This document shows, piece after piece, positions 1 through 12,629 of a DNA stretch of 64,000 nt. This DNA comes from Durusdinium trenchii (lineage: Eukaryota > Sar > Dinophyceae > Suessiales > Symbiodiniaceae), in assembly GCA_963970005.1 (NCBI GenBank), contig CAXAMN010005335.1, positions 1,231,668 through 1,295,667 on the forward strand, in the 5' to 3' direction. How positions within the stretch are numbered: position 1 is the stretch's first letter; each line of letters begins with the position of its first letter. The notes beneath the pieces were generated by a model. The model had not been told where the DNA came from and searched no databases. It worked only from the letters and a program-made list of their open reading frames with translations. The translations under genes were made by a program, and so were the position numbers.

Positions 1-1539
1 TGGTCTTGGGCGAGATGAAGCAGCATGGTAGGGCGACCAGGGAAAACCCCTTGGCAGTGCGGGCAGATTTCAGCAAGCGTATCAGCGGCATGGTCAACTT
101 TTAAATGAGAGCGGAGAGCACTCTCGCGGCGGAAAATCCGAGGACAGCAGGAGCACCCAAAACCAGCCTCCCGGAAAGTACCCTCTGTGTGTGTCAGGCG
201 GACATGAGATGCGAGAGAACTGACAGAAGGAAAAAGACGATTGCAGAGGGAGCATGTAAAAGCCCCTTCTTTATGTATGCGGTATCTTTAGATGATAGTA
301 GTTTTTATGTTTTAATTACACAAAACTACGTAGACACAACATTGCAGCGCATAATTTAATCTTCCATCGCATGACATTGTCATTGGGCTAGCGCAAATGA
401 AAAACAAAGGGTGTACTGCCACAGTCCCCAACTCTCCACATTGGAACCTTCATGAAAAGCTGCGACAGCTGCTGCACTGAAACGGGTCGCAACAAGAAAA
501 CCCCGAAACTATCTTCGGTTTTTTTGAAAGAGAGGGCGTGGCAAATCCCAAGCACAATTTTCCGCTAGCAGGCCACACTTTACAAATGCCAATCAATCCT
601 ATCCTGGATTGTCAAGCATTGTTGTGAACTATTCCTAAATATGCTGGCCCTAACAGTGGGATGTTTTTTCATGAATCCACGCCATGCGTCACACAATGTG
701 ATTGCGTGATTGCAGACTTTGTGTGTGTGTTGCAAACTTTTGCGCAACCTGGACTTGGTACAACACATCATTCTCACACTCAAAGTCCACAGGCAAACAG
801 TGACCGCAAACAAATCAGCAACAGAAAACATGATAGATTCATCAAATTAGAGCCCTTCCTGCAGCACCTTCCAAGATTCTGCTTATTCCTACTTGTGGAT
901 CTCCATTGGCCACCCCTTTGAAGGTCCAGGCATGTCATCCCCATTTTCCAGACCGGTCCTGCTGGTCTTCAGCCGGAGCGGCGAGCGTGACCGGGATCGG
1001 GCGGCCCTGGAGCGGCTGCATCGGATGGACAGAGATTTCGGAGTCTAGTTTGGGCAAAGGCACAACAACCCTATGGCCTGGCGAAAACAAAGATCATTTC
1101 CTGCCTATATAATACTATATACATTTTTGTCTATCAAAAAAGTATGTGTATATAACTATATATATATATATGCACCGACCAGCGTTTTGTTCCACTTCGC
1201 GGCGGAGTTGTCAAAAGATTTGTGGAACAAAAACAATTAAACGCTGCCGTTTAGTTAATCCTGACCAGCTGGCATCCTGGCCATTCAGGAAAGCCGACCC
1301 TCAGCGACCGACCAGACCCAGGGCGTTCAGTTCATTTTCTCAACACCCACCTAGCCCAGGGAGCTGTCAAAGAAGGCTGGATGCGCAAAAATTCCTTTTG
1401 CTTGCCGATGTGGACTTCATCGGTTTGCCCCTTCCTAGGGCCCGTGTTTGGCACCCTTGGTGCCACACCTTCTTGTCTCCGGACCCCTCGAGCATTCCCA
1501 TTTTGAATCTCGTGGTCCTCCGGGTTCGCAATCACCTGC
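1..1539. other. Non-coding DNA, no gene recognised
   Basis: No exon with a convincing reading frame, splice sites and family resemblance was found on either strand. Short open frames on both strands overlap one another and look like chance. A short TA-rich run lies near 1155-1175. This is probably intron or intergenic DNA. Confidence 0.4.
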
Positions 1540-2200
1540 TGGATAAGGTGGTGGAAAAGCCGGCTCTGCAGGGCACAACGCCGAGCCAGCTGCTGGGATG
1601 CGCTGTTGTGAGAAATACCCGGGCTACAGGTGTGAGCGCAAATGCCCTTGGACCCCGTGGAAGATCCTGAGATGTAGGGAATGAACCCGCGCCCTCAGCT
1701 GGTTTCTCTTCCTCCTTCTTGGGCTTCCCCTCAGCCTCCAAACGCTTCTCCTTCTTGTCCTGGGACTCTTTTGCCACGCCCTTGTCTTTCTTAGCAAATC
1801 TATGCCTTCTGATCTTTCTCTTCTTCTTTCGTGGGATCTTCGGCCTCTCGTCGTCTACCTCGACTTTTTCCTCTTCCTCTTGGGGCTTGTTCGGCTCCTC
1901 CTCACGTTGGTCTCTCACTCTGCCTCTGTCCTACTCTCCTCAGGAGCCACCTTGCTCCCGCTTTCAACCGACAAACCTGCAGCCTCAAGCGCTGCACGTA
2001 CAATAGGAGCAGCCTCCTCCACAAGGTCAGTCAATGCCCCAGCTGCAGACCGTAGTGCCTCCAGTACCGCACTCTATTGACTCCTCAAGAGAAGGCCCAT
2101 GGTCACAAACTCCCGGATGCGCCGAAGGGTTCTGCAGCACTGCCACGGTGAACCGTGGAAGAGGCGGTAGGTCAAGCAGCTCATATTGCTGAAAGCGACA
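1540..2200 (-). pseudogene. Lysine/glutamate-rich coding remnant, frame-broken
   Basis: Three protein-like segments lie end to end on the minus strand but in different frames. The first holds LLDLPPLPRFTVAVLQNP. The second is an alanine/leucine-rich segment with VLEALRSAAGALTDLVEEA and ends at a TGA. The third is a strongly charged K/E-rich segment at about 1680-1918 (EEEEKVEVDDERPKIPRKKK). The shifts occur without convincing splice sites, which suggests a decayed gene or retrocopy rather than an intact exon set. The low-complexity charged tail prevents family assignment. It could still be exons of the gene whose better exons lie at 4722-5851. Confidence 0.35.
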
Positions 2201-4442
2201 CACTAAGCAAACAAAAGGTTCACGTGCATCTTAAATTCCGGGGGCGTAGTTGAATTATATTGTATATAATATATATATATGTTGTGGAATTGCTGGACCA
2301 AAAAATGCATCACGTCAATTGTCTTCTCAAAATAGTTCTGGTTCAGTCTTCTGGGGTTGGTCAGGTGTGGTCCGGATGTGAGTCGAGAATCGGTTGGGGA
2401 AGAAAACTGGGACACCAGCATGGGAGTGGAACATGACCACTGAAAAAACATTGGTGTGTGAGTGAATGGGGATTAGTTGGAGTGGATACTGCAAGACAAA
2501 TGAAGCTTGTGCTTGTGAGTCTGCACTTTGAATGAGTCATCTGACCGACGCAGCGGACTCGACGAGTCGAACTCTTCACGAATTGGATCTGGTGAGCCAA
2601 ATCAAGTAGACTTAGGTGGACGGTCCACGAAAGAACCACATGATTCACCATTCAAACAATACAAAAATGAATCATGAAAGTGCTTGGATAGCAGAGGTTC
2701 CAACAGAATCCCACATGATTCACCTTTCAACTAAACAAACAAACAAAAATCATCAAAATAAATTTGAATGTTATGTTACATGAGAATCATGTTATGTTCC
2801 ATGGTTCATGAGTACCCCTCCTGATCAAGACCCCTATCCCTTAGAAAGAGGACCACATGATCTGGTCGCATCATGTTGCAATCTGGGTTTGGGAGGTCTC
2901 CCGATTTTAAGATCTCCAAAATTCTCCAAACGTGCTGCAAATCATCCACCAATGAATGATCTTTGCTTCAATCCCATGCCCTCTGGGCAAGCTGGGGAAT
3001 GAAGCATCGACCTTCTGCTGAGCTGCAATCTAATTTCACGTAGCCGGGACTCCTGGAAAAGCACACCAAGTGAAAACAATGCAGCGTGATGTCAAGAGAT
3101 GCCTTATGTGCTTCTTTGACTCTGACTGAAACGAAACAGTGAACCTGTCAATTGTTATCAGAATCAGCAGCATCATCTGGAAACAAACAAAAGGTGGAGG
3201 CCATTGCTATTAGGTTGAAGGCCATCCCTAGTAGGTTGGAGGCCATCGCTACTAGGGTGGAGGCCATCGCTACTAGGGTGGAAACAAACAAAAAGAACAC
3301 ACGTTTCAACGTGTTCTTCTTCAACATATCAACTCCTCACTTCGGCTGCTGCGGTCACGCTCCCGGCGGTCTGGAGAACCCGGGCGGAGAAGATCCAAAG
3401 AGCTTGGAAAGGAGCAGGTCTTGTGATGTTCAAATAAGTGGACATGTGGGCCCCGTGGGCACTAAAAGCTAGCATGGCTCAGCAAATCATGAATTCAGCT
3501 GCTATGCTCACTTTTAGGTTTACCCTCTAGAAGCGAGAATGAGAAGACTACAAGTATAACTAGTGAAGACAAATTGTCTCCACTAACTGGGCCATGTAGG
3601 CCCCAATTTCATCTTTACTGTGGCTATTTTATAGTGAACTACTCGTATCACTCGAGTCTTCAAAACAAACTGTTCAAACCGATTTGAAATACAGTAAATT
3701 GATCAATTGTGGTCTTCACCAGGTGTTGCCATTTTACACTTTATTTCTACATATATTTATCATTATTTCTCCATATGTCTCCTCTTCGTTGTCATGGAGT
3801 TGCCACATACTTTTCGATGTGGCCAGGTCGAAAAGGTTTCGGGTCTTCTTCATCCAAACAGCAGGCGCCGGTGCCTCTTCTCTCTCGACCATTCACTCTC
3901 TCCTGGACGCAGCGATTTCTCCATTCTGTTCGGTGATCTTGCGTGTGGCTGCACAGGGCTACTTGGCTGACTCCATGCTGTCAGTGGAAAGACGGCCAAA
4001 CTGTCAAACTCTTAAATGACGCAAACAAAACATTGACAACACCAAACTCAGCCAATTCCCAAAAAAATAAGTGATGTGAAACCCGCGTCTCAGCGTCTCA
4101 AGCTTGGGCTTTACATCACAAAGCTCAGGTGGACACGGACATGTCCATGAAAACAAGTTTTTTGTGTTTTTCTCCCAGCTTTGATGCCGGTCATCCACGT
4201 GGAGGAGCATGTGTCGATCTGGAAATAGTATACAGGGAGTCTTCCTATTCTACACATGAATAATCATCGGTAGATCAGGTATATCGATTCGAAAGATACT
4301 GTTGGAGAACACTGAGAACACCTCTGGCATTCCCAGTCCAGTGACATTCCTCTGTGATTGAGGTGTTGATATCTTGCTCAGTCTTGCTCTCAGACCAAAT
4401 CATCATAGCATTGGATTGCAGTACAAACAAACCCTTACCGTA
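2201..4442. other. Intronic or intergenic DNA
   Basis: No supported exon. The stretch holds a TA run near 2262-2282, two direct copies of a CACATGATTCACC motif near 2638 and 2711, the VEAIA-type minisatellite at 3181-3288, and a small foldback just after it (AAGAACACACGTT against AACGTGTTCTT). Confidence 0.4.
3181..3288 (+). repeat. 21-bp minisatellite (VEAIATR type)
   Basis: About four and a half imperfect copies of a 21-bp unit (GGTTGGAGGCCATCGCTAGTA) are visible. In one plus frame each unit reads as (V/L)EAIA(T/S)R. The same unit recurs at 57505-57552, so it is a dispersed minisatellite and not specific to this locus. Coding status is unknown. Confidence 0.75.
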
Positions 4443-4535
4443 CCCAAACACTCCATGTGACTACTGTATATATGCTTACATTGTCCCCATTCCAACCACC
4501 CGAATTGATGTAGATATGCCCATGGAGTGTCTGGG
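4443..4535. mobile_element. Small foldback element, family A (MITE-like)
   Basis: A 93-bp unit starts with CCCAAACACTCCATG and ends with CATGGAGTGTCTGGG, so its ends are 15-bp inverted repeats with one mismatch. It has no coding capacity. Single arms recur at 16114-16130, 16787-16801, 28346-28360 and 28410-28425, which supports a dispersed family. Confidence 0.6.
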
Positions 4536-4721
4536 CTTCTGAATCCACCGGTTTTCTAAGAAAGGTCTTTGGGAGTGTGGTATTTCTGGCATTTTCTGGG
4601 GGGGTCCAGCTTGGTCCAGCTACCGTTTGAGCATGCAATGGATCACATATGGTCACATACAGAATATCTATGTCCTTTCCTTAAAAGACATGGATCGGTG
4701 GCATACTATATCAATTGTCAC

Positions 4722-5152
4722 GCACTGGGTCTGAACCCCCGATCTTTCGCAGTCCAACTCCAACGTCGTGTCGCTTTCTCGACGCCGCCGACTCCGAGCC
4801 CCGAGCCGCCCAGAGATCGCCCGTCCTTCTCCCGTTTCGAGCGCCGATAGTCACTACCTTGGGCGTCGACAGTACTGGTGTCCAAATCGGACAACGGAGA
4901 CGGTTGGATCGGAAAAAGACTGTTGTGGGGCCAGTCGTGCAGTTGTAGGATGTTGTAGGCCCCACAGGCCATCAGATCGGATCCCAAAAGGTCCAATATC
5001 TCACTGCTTCTCAGGCAATCCTTGGAGTCTGGCTCAAGACTACTAAGGTCATCAACCACACCGCTGGAAACGATATTGAATGAGAAATGGCACATGTCTA
5101 CTGGACTGTCGGACTGAGTACACACCGAAAGGTCCAAATTCCCAGCAAGGTC
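4722..5152 (-). CDS. Exon of an unknown host gene
   Basis: The exon opens after a GTACCAG|GAC acceptor and reads without stops for over 140 codons. Protein-like stretches include VVDDLSSLEPDSKDCLRSS and ILDLLGSDLMACGAY. It could end at a GTAGTG donor (exon end 4858) or continue through a basic, glycine/serine-rich stretch to a GTGACA donor (exon end 4722). No domain was recognised. It is on the same strand as the other host exons and 2 kb downstream of the stop of the coiled-coil gene, so it probably belongs to the next gene of the array. Confidence 0.5.
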
Positions 5153-5292
5153 CTGGTACCTTCCCAAGCCCGAAGAAACACGTCATCAGCAAGGTCCGCG
5201 TCTCATCAACTAGTTGACCTCAATAGACAGGTGATTCAAAACCCGGCCGCAACCCCTGTCCTTTGCCTTTCGCAATCAGCATAAATTTGATA

Positions 5293-5345
5293 GATTCTTT
5301 ATATATATATATATAAATTATATATATATTTATAGTATTTTATAG
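5293..5345. repeat. TA-rich microsatellite
   Basis: Alternating TA/AT tracts interrupted by a few other bases. Similar short TA runs occur near 14826, 19541, 29640, 55970-56015, 57735 and 57857-57915, all outside supported exons. Confidence 0.8.
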
Positions 5346-5704
5346 TATGGATATGGATACTATTATGGATTATGGGCTATGTGTTGTATGAAAATAGGGA
5401 GATCACCCTATTCCTGGGCTCCGTTGATTGGCTTAGGAGCTCTCCTGTCATGTGATGGTTTGAGGTCCTTTCAGCCCACCACCGGTCTCTTTGAGGCATC
5501 GGCTCTCATCATCACCTAGGCGTGGCTTTTTTTGCGTGCCGAACCAATAAAGGGGCCAATTCCGCGGACGAAGCCCATGCAAACCCGGTGGTGTGCAATC
5601 CACAAGAGACTTCATTGATATTAATTGACGGTTCTGGTTGCAGCCAGTGCATTGTTAACTACCAATCTGTGATCGTAAACCCCACGACATGAATACAGTA
5701 CGAA

Positions 5705-5851
5705 GACCAGTTGCGGAACTGATTCCTGGTGCGCATGTCAGAGATGCATATCTTCCGCTGCAACCCTTTGTGTCATGGTCGATCTTCCCAGCGAGCGATT
5801 CGTGGGGTTTCTTCGACGAGCCCCCGAGCAGGTTGCGGTTCCCCAGGTCGC
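5705..5851 (-). CDS. Exon of an unknown host gene
   Basis: After a CACCCAG|GCG acceptor the minus strand reads GDLGNRNLLGGSSKKPHESL and stays open for over 45 codons; the donor is uncertain. The acceptor fits the AG|G pattern of the other host exons. No domain was recognised. It may join to the exon at 4722-5152. Confidence 0.4.
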
Positions 5852-7341
5852 CTGGGTGCAACCAGGTCGCCTGGGGACGTCTTGGGAATGGACCCCACCA
5901 CCGGATCAATGTGCTTTTCATTTCGTGAGTTGAGCGCTCCGTTTCAAGAACTGGGCTGGTTTCACCTTGCCCAAGGAGCGACGCCAAACAAACTGAAAGG
6001 CTCGGCGCTTCTTCGCGTCACAACACAAACTGTGTACAACCAGTCAAGCACTCACATCGTCCGATTCCCAGGCCGGCCATTCGATCAAAGAATCTAACAC
6101 AAACGGCATCCGCTAAAAAGAGCGGCTGTAAAGGAGTTGGAAAGTCAAAACGAGCTAAACTTCGATCACATTCGAACACCGACAACACCACCACACTAAC
6201 ACAGACCCAAACCTGCATCCGAATCCATGAAGCCAAAACTTGCAGGACACTGAACCATGAATCCACAACACCCGTCTCGTTTCTGCTCGCTAATCTGAAA
6301 CCAACGCAACCAACTTTCAAGCGTAGCCACCGCCCCACCCCCCTCCCCCCTTGGTTCTACTTGCTCATCTGACACCAACGCAACCAACTTTCGAACGTAG
6401 ATAGCAACGCACCCCTACACTCAAATGTTGTGTATCGCTCTCCCCAGTCTCTCTGCGGGTAAACTACAAAAGCACTGCAAATACCAGCAAAAATAATGCA
6501 AACCGCTGTAAAACACAAACCGGTACAAAGTACATCTGGGATTTGCAGGCTTGTTCATGCCTGCTGATACAACTTCCGTAAGTGCAGTGTTAGGCACTGT
6601 AGGCCGGCTTCCTTTCTTTCTTTGTCTCCTTCTCTTTGGCCTCTGCCGTCAGCCATGAAGCACAACCTATGAGCAGTTCCACGGTGGTGCCTTCCGAAGG
6701 TTTGTGATTGAGACCTGAAAACATAACCTGTGGCTGAAGAAATCTTCCTGTTAAATCTCGTAGTCCTCACACCCGCTCACACCTGACAGGGTTTGAGAAG
6801 CCTAAACAAGGTCACCAGACTCCATCATTCGAGTGTACAAAACATGCAGGAAACCAATCCAAACCGTAAGCACTATGTGATCGTGGAAACAGGTCCATCC
6901 TTGCTGAAAACCAGTGGACACACACTGGACACGTATATTCAAAAGGCCATGAACATCAGCAGAATGACACCAACAGGACTCGACCATCAGCTTCCCTGAA
7001 TATAAATAAAGGAAGCTATGACAGCTATGATGTGTTCTTCTATACAATGTCATGCTAAATCAAACCGAACAGGAAGCTCCAAGAAGGCAAGCTCCACGTC
7101 ATTCCCAAAAAGGGATTTGCAAAAACTCATAACACAATGGAGGATCATAGAGGATCCTTCTCATACTTGGTATGGAACACCAACAAATTCCAAACCACAA
7201 ATGAAACTTGTGAGCCATCCTGCGTCCTAAGTGGTAGCAATGTTGTAGCTACTTAAGCTACTAGCTCACCTCTACTAGCGGCCTGAGCTACCCTAAACAA
7301 AATCAAATAATGGGTTGTGGATGGTTGTGGTATGTTGTGGT
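5852..7341. other. Intergenic or intronic DNA
   Basis: No supported exon on either strand. Overlapping short ORFs near 6018-6390 and 6793-7230 have no splice support and no recognisable protein. The stretch separates the stop codon at 7342 from the exon at 5705-5851. Confidence 0.35.
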
Positions 7342-7500
7342 CTATCCCTGGGGGTCGAACTCCAGGGACTCCCGATGATACACAGCCACCGGCCCCAAGC
7401 GGCACCCGCCGCACCCGCCCACACGCCCGTCCTTCTTCTCCTTCGGACGGCGCGGCTCGCTCGCGGAGCTTGAAAGCATTTGCTTGGCCTTGGCGATGGC
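7342..7500 (-). CDS. Terminal exon of the coiled-coil host gene
   Basis: The exon starts after a GCTGCAG|GCC acceptor and runs 52 codons to a TAG stop at 7344-7342. It is alanine/lysine-rich at first (AIAKAKQMLSSSASEP), then has a GGCGGC cysteine pair. Its length of 159 nt is an exact codon multiple. It forms the 3' end of the exon series at 8350-26790. Confidence 0.6.
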   Translation of the reverse strand, partial: AIAKAKQMLSSSASEPRRPKEKKDGRVGGCGGCRLGPVAVYHRESLEFDPQG

Positions 7501-8349
7501 CTGCAGCGTGAAAAGGCGTGCTCAAGCCTTGGGGTGTAGCAAAAACGGGGCGGCGTGTGTTGCCAAACTGAAACCCCCCAAGATCCCCCCAAAGGGCCTT
7601 TTGCTTGTGGCCCTTTCTATAGCCGCCTTCATCGCCCTTGGATTTGCTTAAGGAACCTGGACACAATAAAATCCAGAAGAGGGTTTACCCACAGGGAAAA
7701 GAAAACATCACCCATCACCCTATTCAAAACCAGGCACCCCATGCAAGTTGGTCTTAAGAGGTCTGTCCAGGAGGCCTCAGTTCCAATTGGCCAGAACGAC
7801 ATCAAGGAAGTTCAGCGGACTGATTTTCATTGATTTTCCAGAGTGCAACAACTCGAGGGGCCGCAGGGGCGACGCAGCCGTCTGGATGAAGTCTGGATGG
7901 TCGATTCAGGACTCTGGACTGGCTTGGAGGCTACAAAGACTCGTCTTTCGGAGGTACCCTTCGCGGCTTCGGAGGGGCCCGGGAGCACGATCCTTGGGGG
8001 GAAGGGCTGCCAGTTCTTTTCAGGCATTGCTACTGGAGGGTTTGCCCGGACGAAAAAAACAAAGGGCAGGTCAGGTCCGTCTCGGTCCGTCTCTCCTTTT
8101 GACGACCGATCCCAGAACGTTTGGTTCTTGCGACGTCGGTCGAGGAATTGGACCAAAGAATGACAGAATGACATGGAATCTTAAAACAAAACACCCAATT
8201 TACCGTGTGAAAAAGAGTTTTGTATCAATGTTGTTATCAATATGTCAATGATTATCAATGTATTGGACCAACGAAAAAGACCTTCCAAATGGATTCAACG
8301 TGATTCAAAAGGCAGCGAAAACGACTCAGGGAAGTCCCATGCGGTTCAC

Positions 8350-8489
8350 CAGCCCTTGGTGTCTGCCCTCGCTGCAACCGTTTGAAGCTCCGCCGAACGA
8401 CGCCCCGAGAGCGGCGTTGGGACCGCTGTGAGGCCGGGCCTTCTTGTGCGCTTTGTCGGCTTTCTTCTGGGCCTCAAATTCGAAGGGAT
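8350..8489 (-). CDS. Exon, charged segment
   Basis: Bounded by an ATCAG acceptor and a CTG|GTGAAC donor. It encodes DPFEFEAQKKADKAHKKARP followed by a small-residue linker. It fits between the exons at 7342 and 8913 of the coiled-coil gene. No domain recognised. Confidence 0.5.
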
Positions 8490-8912
8490 CTGATAGATGT
8501 TCATACTTTTGATCTTGTCTGTAGAGGCAACCCAATTCTGAGTGAGACCAACTCCGACCAACCCATCATTTCCAGCCAAGATTCACTGGCAACATAAGAA
8601 CAATCTTGCTTTGTCACCAGCCATTACGAGTCCATAGAACCACCGTGGTGGTTAGACCCCTTCCGCACCCTTCACAGGGGCTTGATTCAACGGGCATCAC
8701 TTCATGCTTCCTTTCGGAATCCTTTATCATTCTTGGGGTCGATGACGGTCCATCTAAAAGTAATGTATACATCCTGCGCAAGACGGTCGATGACGGTCAT
8801 ACCCACCGCAAGAGCCTCATGTTTTGAACACCAACCCCACCCCACCCCAGTTAAACACAGGTTCCCCAGCACCCCCGCCCAACGAATCGTTCACCCAGGG
8901 CGCCAGGATCAC

Positions 8913-8969
8913 CTGCTTCCGTGTCTGTCGGAGCTCCCGCTCCGCTTCTTCGATGAGGCGTTCCCGCTC
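8913..8969 (-). CDS. 57-nt coiled-coil micro-exon
   Basis: A phase 0 exon of exactly 19 codons between CTTCAG and GTGATC, encoding ERERLIEEAERELRQTRKQ. The heptad-like charged pattern predicts coiled coil. Exact codon length, matched phases and good splice sites make it one of the better-supported short exons. Confidence 0.6.
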
Positions 8970-9129
8970 CTGAAGCTGTGTAGGGCCCCGGAGGGCACAC
9001 GCTTTGGTGGGGGGGAAGGCAGTGGAGTACAGGTGAGGAGCAAAAGCTGCGTCCACGCGATTTGCATGCATTGAACATTCATGGGCTGACACACGATTGA
9101 CCCGATTGATTGCTTGATTGGACCAAAAC

Positions 9130-9181
9130 CCGCTCCTGCCGTGCTTCCCTCTCCAGCTCCATCTTCCGTGCACGGCCGGCC
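9130..9181 (-). CDS. 52-nt coiled-coil micro-exon
   Basis: Between a CGCCAG acceptor and a GTTTTG donor, encoding AGRARKMELEREARQER. The charge pattern continues that of the neighbouring exon at 8913-8969. Confidence 0.45.
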
Positions 9182-9554
9182 TGGCGCAAACGCTTGGTGA
9201 TCAAAGCACAGTGCAACAAATTCATCTACCTCCCTGATATACTGCAATCATTGGAAGTGGAAAACCACCTGCTTGTAGAGGAACATGGTCATCCAAGGGG
9301 CCATGACTGGCCATGCCATCCACTTCCATGATGATTAGCGTGTAACCAAAGCTGGACTGACCGTCAAACCGTTTCAAACCCTGGGAGCAGCATGCTGCTC
9401 TTAATGCGTCGGGTGGTCGCACACATTGACGTCGCTGCAGTGTTTCATCAACTCCTGATTCTTACGAAATATTCGGCAACCAGAAGAATCAAGCTCACCA
9501 TGCTTCGCAAACAAGTTTTCTCTCCAGTTGTGTTTCTGGAAACGAAGAGATTCA

Positions 9555-9648
9555 TTGGGTCTATCCCATTACCAGCTGTAACGTTAGTAAAGGCCTTTCT
9601 TTAAAATATATACTTTACCGACTGATACAGGTAATGGGACAGACCCAA
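9555..9648. mobile_element. Small foldback element, family B, copy 1 (MITE-like)
   Basis: A 94-bp element whose ends are inverted repeats: TTGGGTCTATCCCATTACC and GGTAATGGGACAGACCCAA. The terminal 19 bp pair with one mismatch. A second copy lies at 28813-28922 and shares both ends plus the subterminal motif GAYACAGGTAAT-like segment. It has no coding capacity, so mobilisation in trans is inferred. Confidence 0.7.
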
Positions 9649-9982
9649 TATATAACTATTTGGTCCTTCAAGCCCAGGAGGACACAAAAAGGAAGGCACG
9701 AACAGAACTAGGTTTGAGAATTTTTGAGAAGCTTGGATCACAACAATATGTTGATTCATACCACATCAAATCGCAACTCTTGTCTCACCTACCCACAAGA
9801 TACTGTAACAACCTTGGAACTCATCAAGGTGATCTGCGCACGTTTCTTTCACGTTGCCTCGCTTGCCATTCCTTGATTCTTGAAACATGTTTCTCGAGCA
9901 CCGGTCCCAATTTCCAATTCTGACCTCCGGTCCCATCTGGATGCGTTAAGGACCCGTGATAGACCCGTGCAGTTCCGGCCAC

Positions 9983-10068
9983 TTGTTTCGTTCTCCGCGA
10001 GCGGACCGGGGGCCTCCTCGGCCGCTTGCCGCTCATCGTCGATGGACTGGTCCATCTCCATGCGAAGC
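9983..10068 (-). CDS. Exon, acidic helical segment
   Basis: After a CTCTCCAG|GCT acceptor the frame reads LRMEMDQSIDDERQAAEEAP and ends at a plausible GTGGCC donor. It is charged and probably helical, consistent with the flanking coiled-coil exons. The donor is weak. Confidence 0.45.
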
Positions 10069-11795
10069 CTGGAGAGGTTGAGCGGGGGCGAAGGCATGAG
10101 AGGGCATGCTATATTGCAAGGATGGATTGAACATGTAAGGTGTAACTGCTTGTGTTTCTGTGCCAATATGATTCTCTTGGTGCATGCAGCTTTGCACATG
10201 GGCATTCTTGTTTGATTTGAATGGTTTTGTATAAATAGTTTATCGAGCCTAAGAACCTGACCCATAGCCTTCAATGACCAAGTTGAATTGAGTATAAGAG
10301 TTCGACTGCATAAGTTTCATTGCGTGGTTTGTGCATCATCACTCTTTCTTGGTGCAAACAAAAAGCATATTATATAGTAACAGTACAAGTAAGTACACAT
10401 GAGTGTTACCTGGTGTTTGTGACGCTGTCTACAACTTTGTTGAGGCCTTTGTTGTGGATTTGGTACAATGTTGGCATGATTTAAACAAAAAAACACATGT
10501 ATTTACTCGAGCCTTGCACGCTCCTGAAACAGTTTGAACCCAATAATCAAAATGAGCGTGCCTACCAAACTAATTCGTAATCGTGCTAATCGAAAACAAT
10601 ACCTGTAATCCGAGCAATCAGTCACCCGTAGTAATCCACACTCCTCATAATCCGTAGATCGTTCACTTCGCCCAGGATGGAGACAGTTCACCCGGCAGAG
10701 CAAAAAGCAACAAGGAAACATCGTCTAACAGCATTCTCCCTAGAGGTGTGTTTGATGTCATGGGGCGACCCCGTCCCTGGCAGGATTCCAAAAAAAGAAA
10801 CATCCACTCGCGCCACTGTGGTGTGGGGTTCTCCACCTGCAGCCACCCTCACAACCCTCACCGAACCAATCCCCCATGACCTTGTTGACATTGAAGTGGG
10901 GGTTGATCAATCCTAATTACTTGTGCATTAGGGACCCTCACAACCCTGATTTGGAAGCAACCAATCCAAACCTCTGAAGTGAGGGTTCTGGATTTTTCTG
11001 CTCATAGCCAAAGCTGATTACCTTGACTACCTAGGAAGAGAAAGTTCTGATCCATAAGCCACAAGTCCCATAACGAGGGCTCTGAGTTCTACTCCGTAAT
11101 CCATGCAACACCGGGCAATCCGATAGTTTGTAATCCGTAATCCTCCCTAGAAGGATTGCGGGCCGCGGGTGATGAGGCCAGTAATGCCTACAGTAGTTTT
11201 CATGATGTGTGTTTGCCTGAACAACTAGCTCGCAGGACTGATTGTCAAGAAGGACTGATTGTATTCCTAGCCTGAAGGACTCAAGGACCAAGCTTGTCCG
11301 GAAAGATCCAAGGTGTGGGACCGAAAGCAGATGAAAGCAGGTCCATGGCCCAAATGCTGAGTCATGGTTTTGCATTAACCGCATGTGGTGTTCATGTTTT
11401 GAGTTTTGAATGCAAAGGAATTGTAGGCTCCGGCTGTTTGTTGGTGCCACACCCAGAAGATACATTGCAAGTACTTGTGGTGATTTGATCAGTCAAAGCG
11501 ATGCATCGAGAATGCGAGGTTTTTCACATGACACCTTTGAAGGTGGGTGAATGGGCCTCATAATAAAACTAGATCTTAGAGTAGTGAAACTAATTACTGG
11601 TCTTGGTTGAAATACTAAATATGCTTGTAACTTTGTCTTTCCACAACGACAAAGTTTATCACTTGTCCCTAGGAAGGCAAGGGTGATGATAGGTAATTTA
11701 TCTCCAGCAAAGCTACGTGATCCAAAGAAAGAACTAGTATACCAACTACCAAACCTGTCTTGGCAAGAAATAAACACACGACCTGTGCCCGTCAC
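10069..11795. other. Large intron
   Basis: No supported exon. The frames here are short, overlap on both strands and resemble no family. The stretch lies between two exons of the coiled-coil gene. Confidence 0.35.
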
Positions 11796-12024
11796 TGCAA
11801 GCCTTCCCCACTCGCTGGTACCGCTGCCGTCCCCACGTCCGCACCTCCGACCCCTTCGACCCCACGGCGCGTCGGTCGCCTCCGTTCGGCTTCGGCGAGT
11901 TGGAACTCCATCTCCCGCTGCGCACGCTCGCGCGCGATGTTCACGGCTTCTTCCACCTCCCGCGCCACTTCCTCGGTCGCATGCCACGAAAAAGAGGGAC
12001 CAGGGGGAGTGAATGGTGTGCAAT
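11796..12024 (-). CDS. Exon, coiled coil with basic tail
   Basis: Between a CTTGCAG acceptor and a GTGACG donor, 229 nt. It has a proline-rich start, then a long charged helix (EEVAREVEEAVNIARERAQR), then an arginine-rich stretch and a glycine/alanine linker. The high GC and strong codon-like periodicity contrast with the flanking introns. No named domain. Confidence 0.6.
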
Positions 12025-12214
12025 CTGCAAGGTGCACCCGAAAACGATTAATAAGGGCATGATTCTTGACAATTCTTGACCCTACATCAATCTTATATTA
12101 ACCGGTCTTTGCCAAATCCACCAATCTTGCTCGATTCCTGCGCCCCAATCAGCGGAGGATTTTACGTACACATCATCCCACGACTCTCGGCTTGGCCAAA
12201 ACGTCGCCACCCAC

Positions 12215-12307
12215 CAGATTGACCATCGCACGAGCGTCATCCTCGGCCTTGCTGTTTTTGAGCCTCTCCTCGTCGCGGGCATCGGCCTCGACCCGGTTCA
12301 CACGCTC
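12215..12307 (-). CDS. 93-nt coiled-coil exon
   Basis: Exactly 31 codons in phase 0 at both ends, between a CCGTCAG acceptor and a GTGGGT donor. It encodes ERVNRVEADARDEERLKNSK and onward. Perfect codon length and consensus splice sites make it strongly supported; the function is unknown. Confidence 0.65.
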
Positions 12308-12629
12308 CTGACGGCGTGTGTTTGAGCGGTTCGAGCATGTTCGAAGCATTCAATTAGGGCCAAAATTCAACATCTCCAACACTCACTTTGGGTCCAATGA
12401 AAGTCCTATGAACGAGGTCGTCGTTAAAAAAGAAGAAACAACAAAAGCTCAACTCGAGATGTTAGGAATTGTTTGGAATTGTTTGGATATGTTTGGATAG
12501 AGGTCCTTCACATGGAAAATTGCTCGCACAAAAAACTGAACTGACCAAACAAATAAGTTAAATAAAAACAAACATGGTCATGATGTTTTTTCTCATTCTA
12601 TGTCTTCCATGTCTATGACACGGTCTATG

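Noticed and set aside
7253..7666. 137-codon minus ORF overlapping the terminal exon
   Set aside because: It is a different frame from the exon at 7342-7500, which has an exact acceptor, codon length and stop. The longer ORF is a GC-driven shadow.
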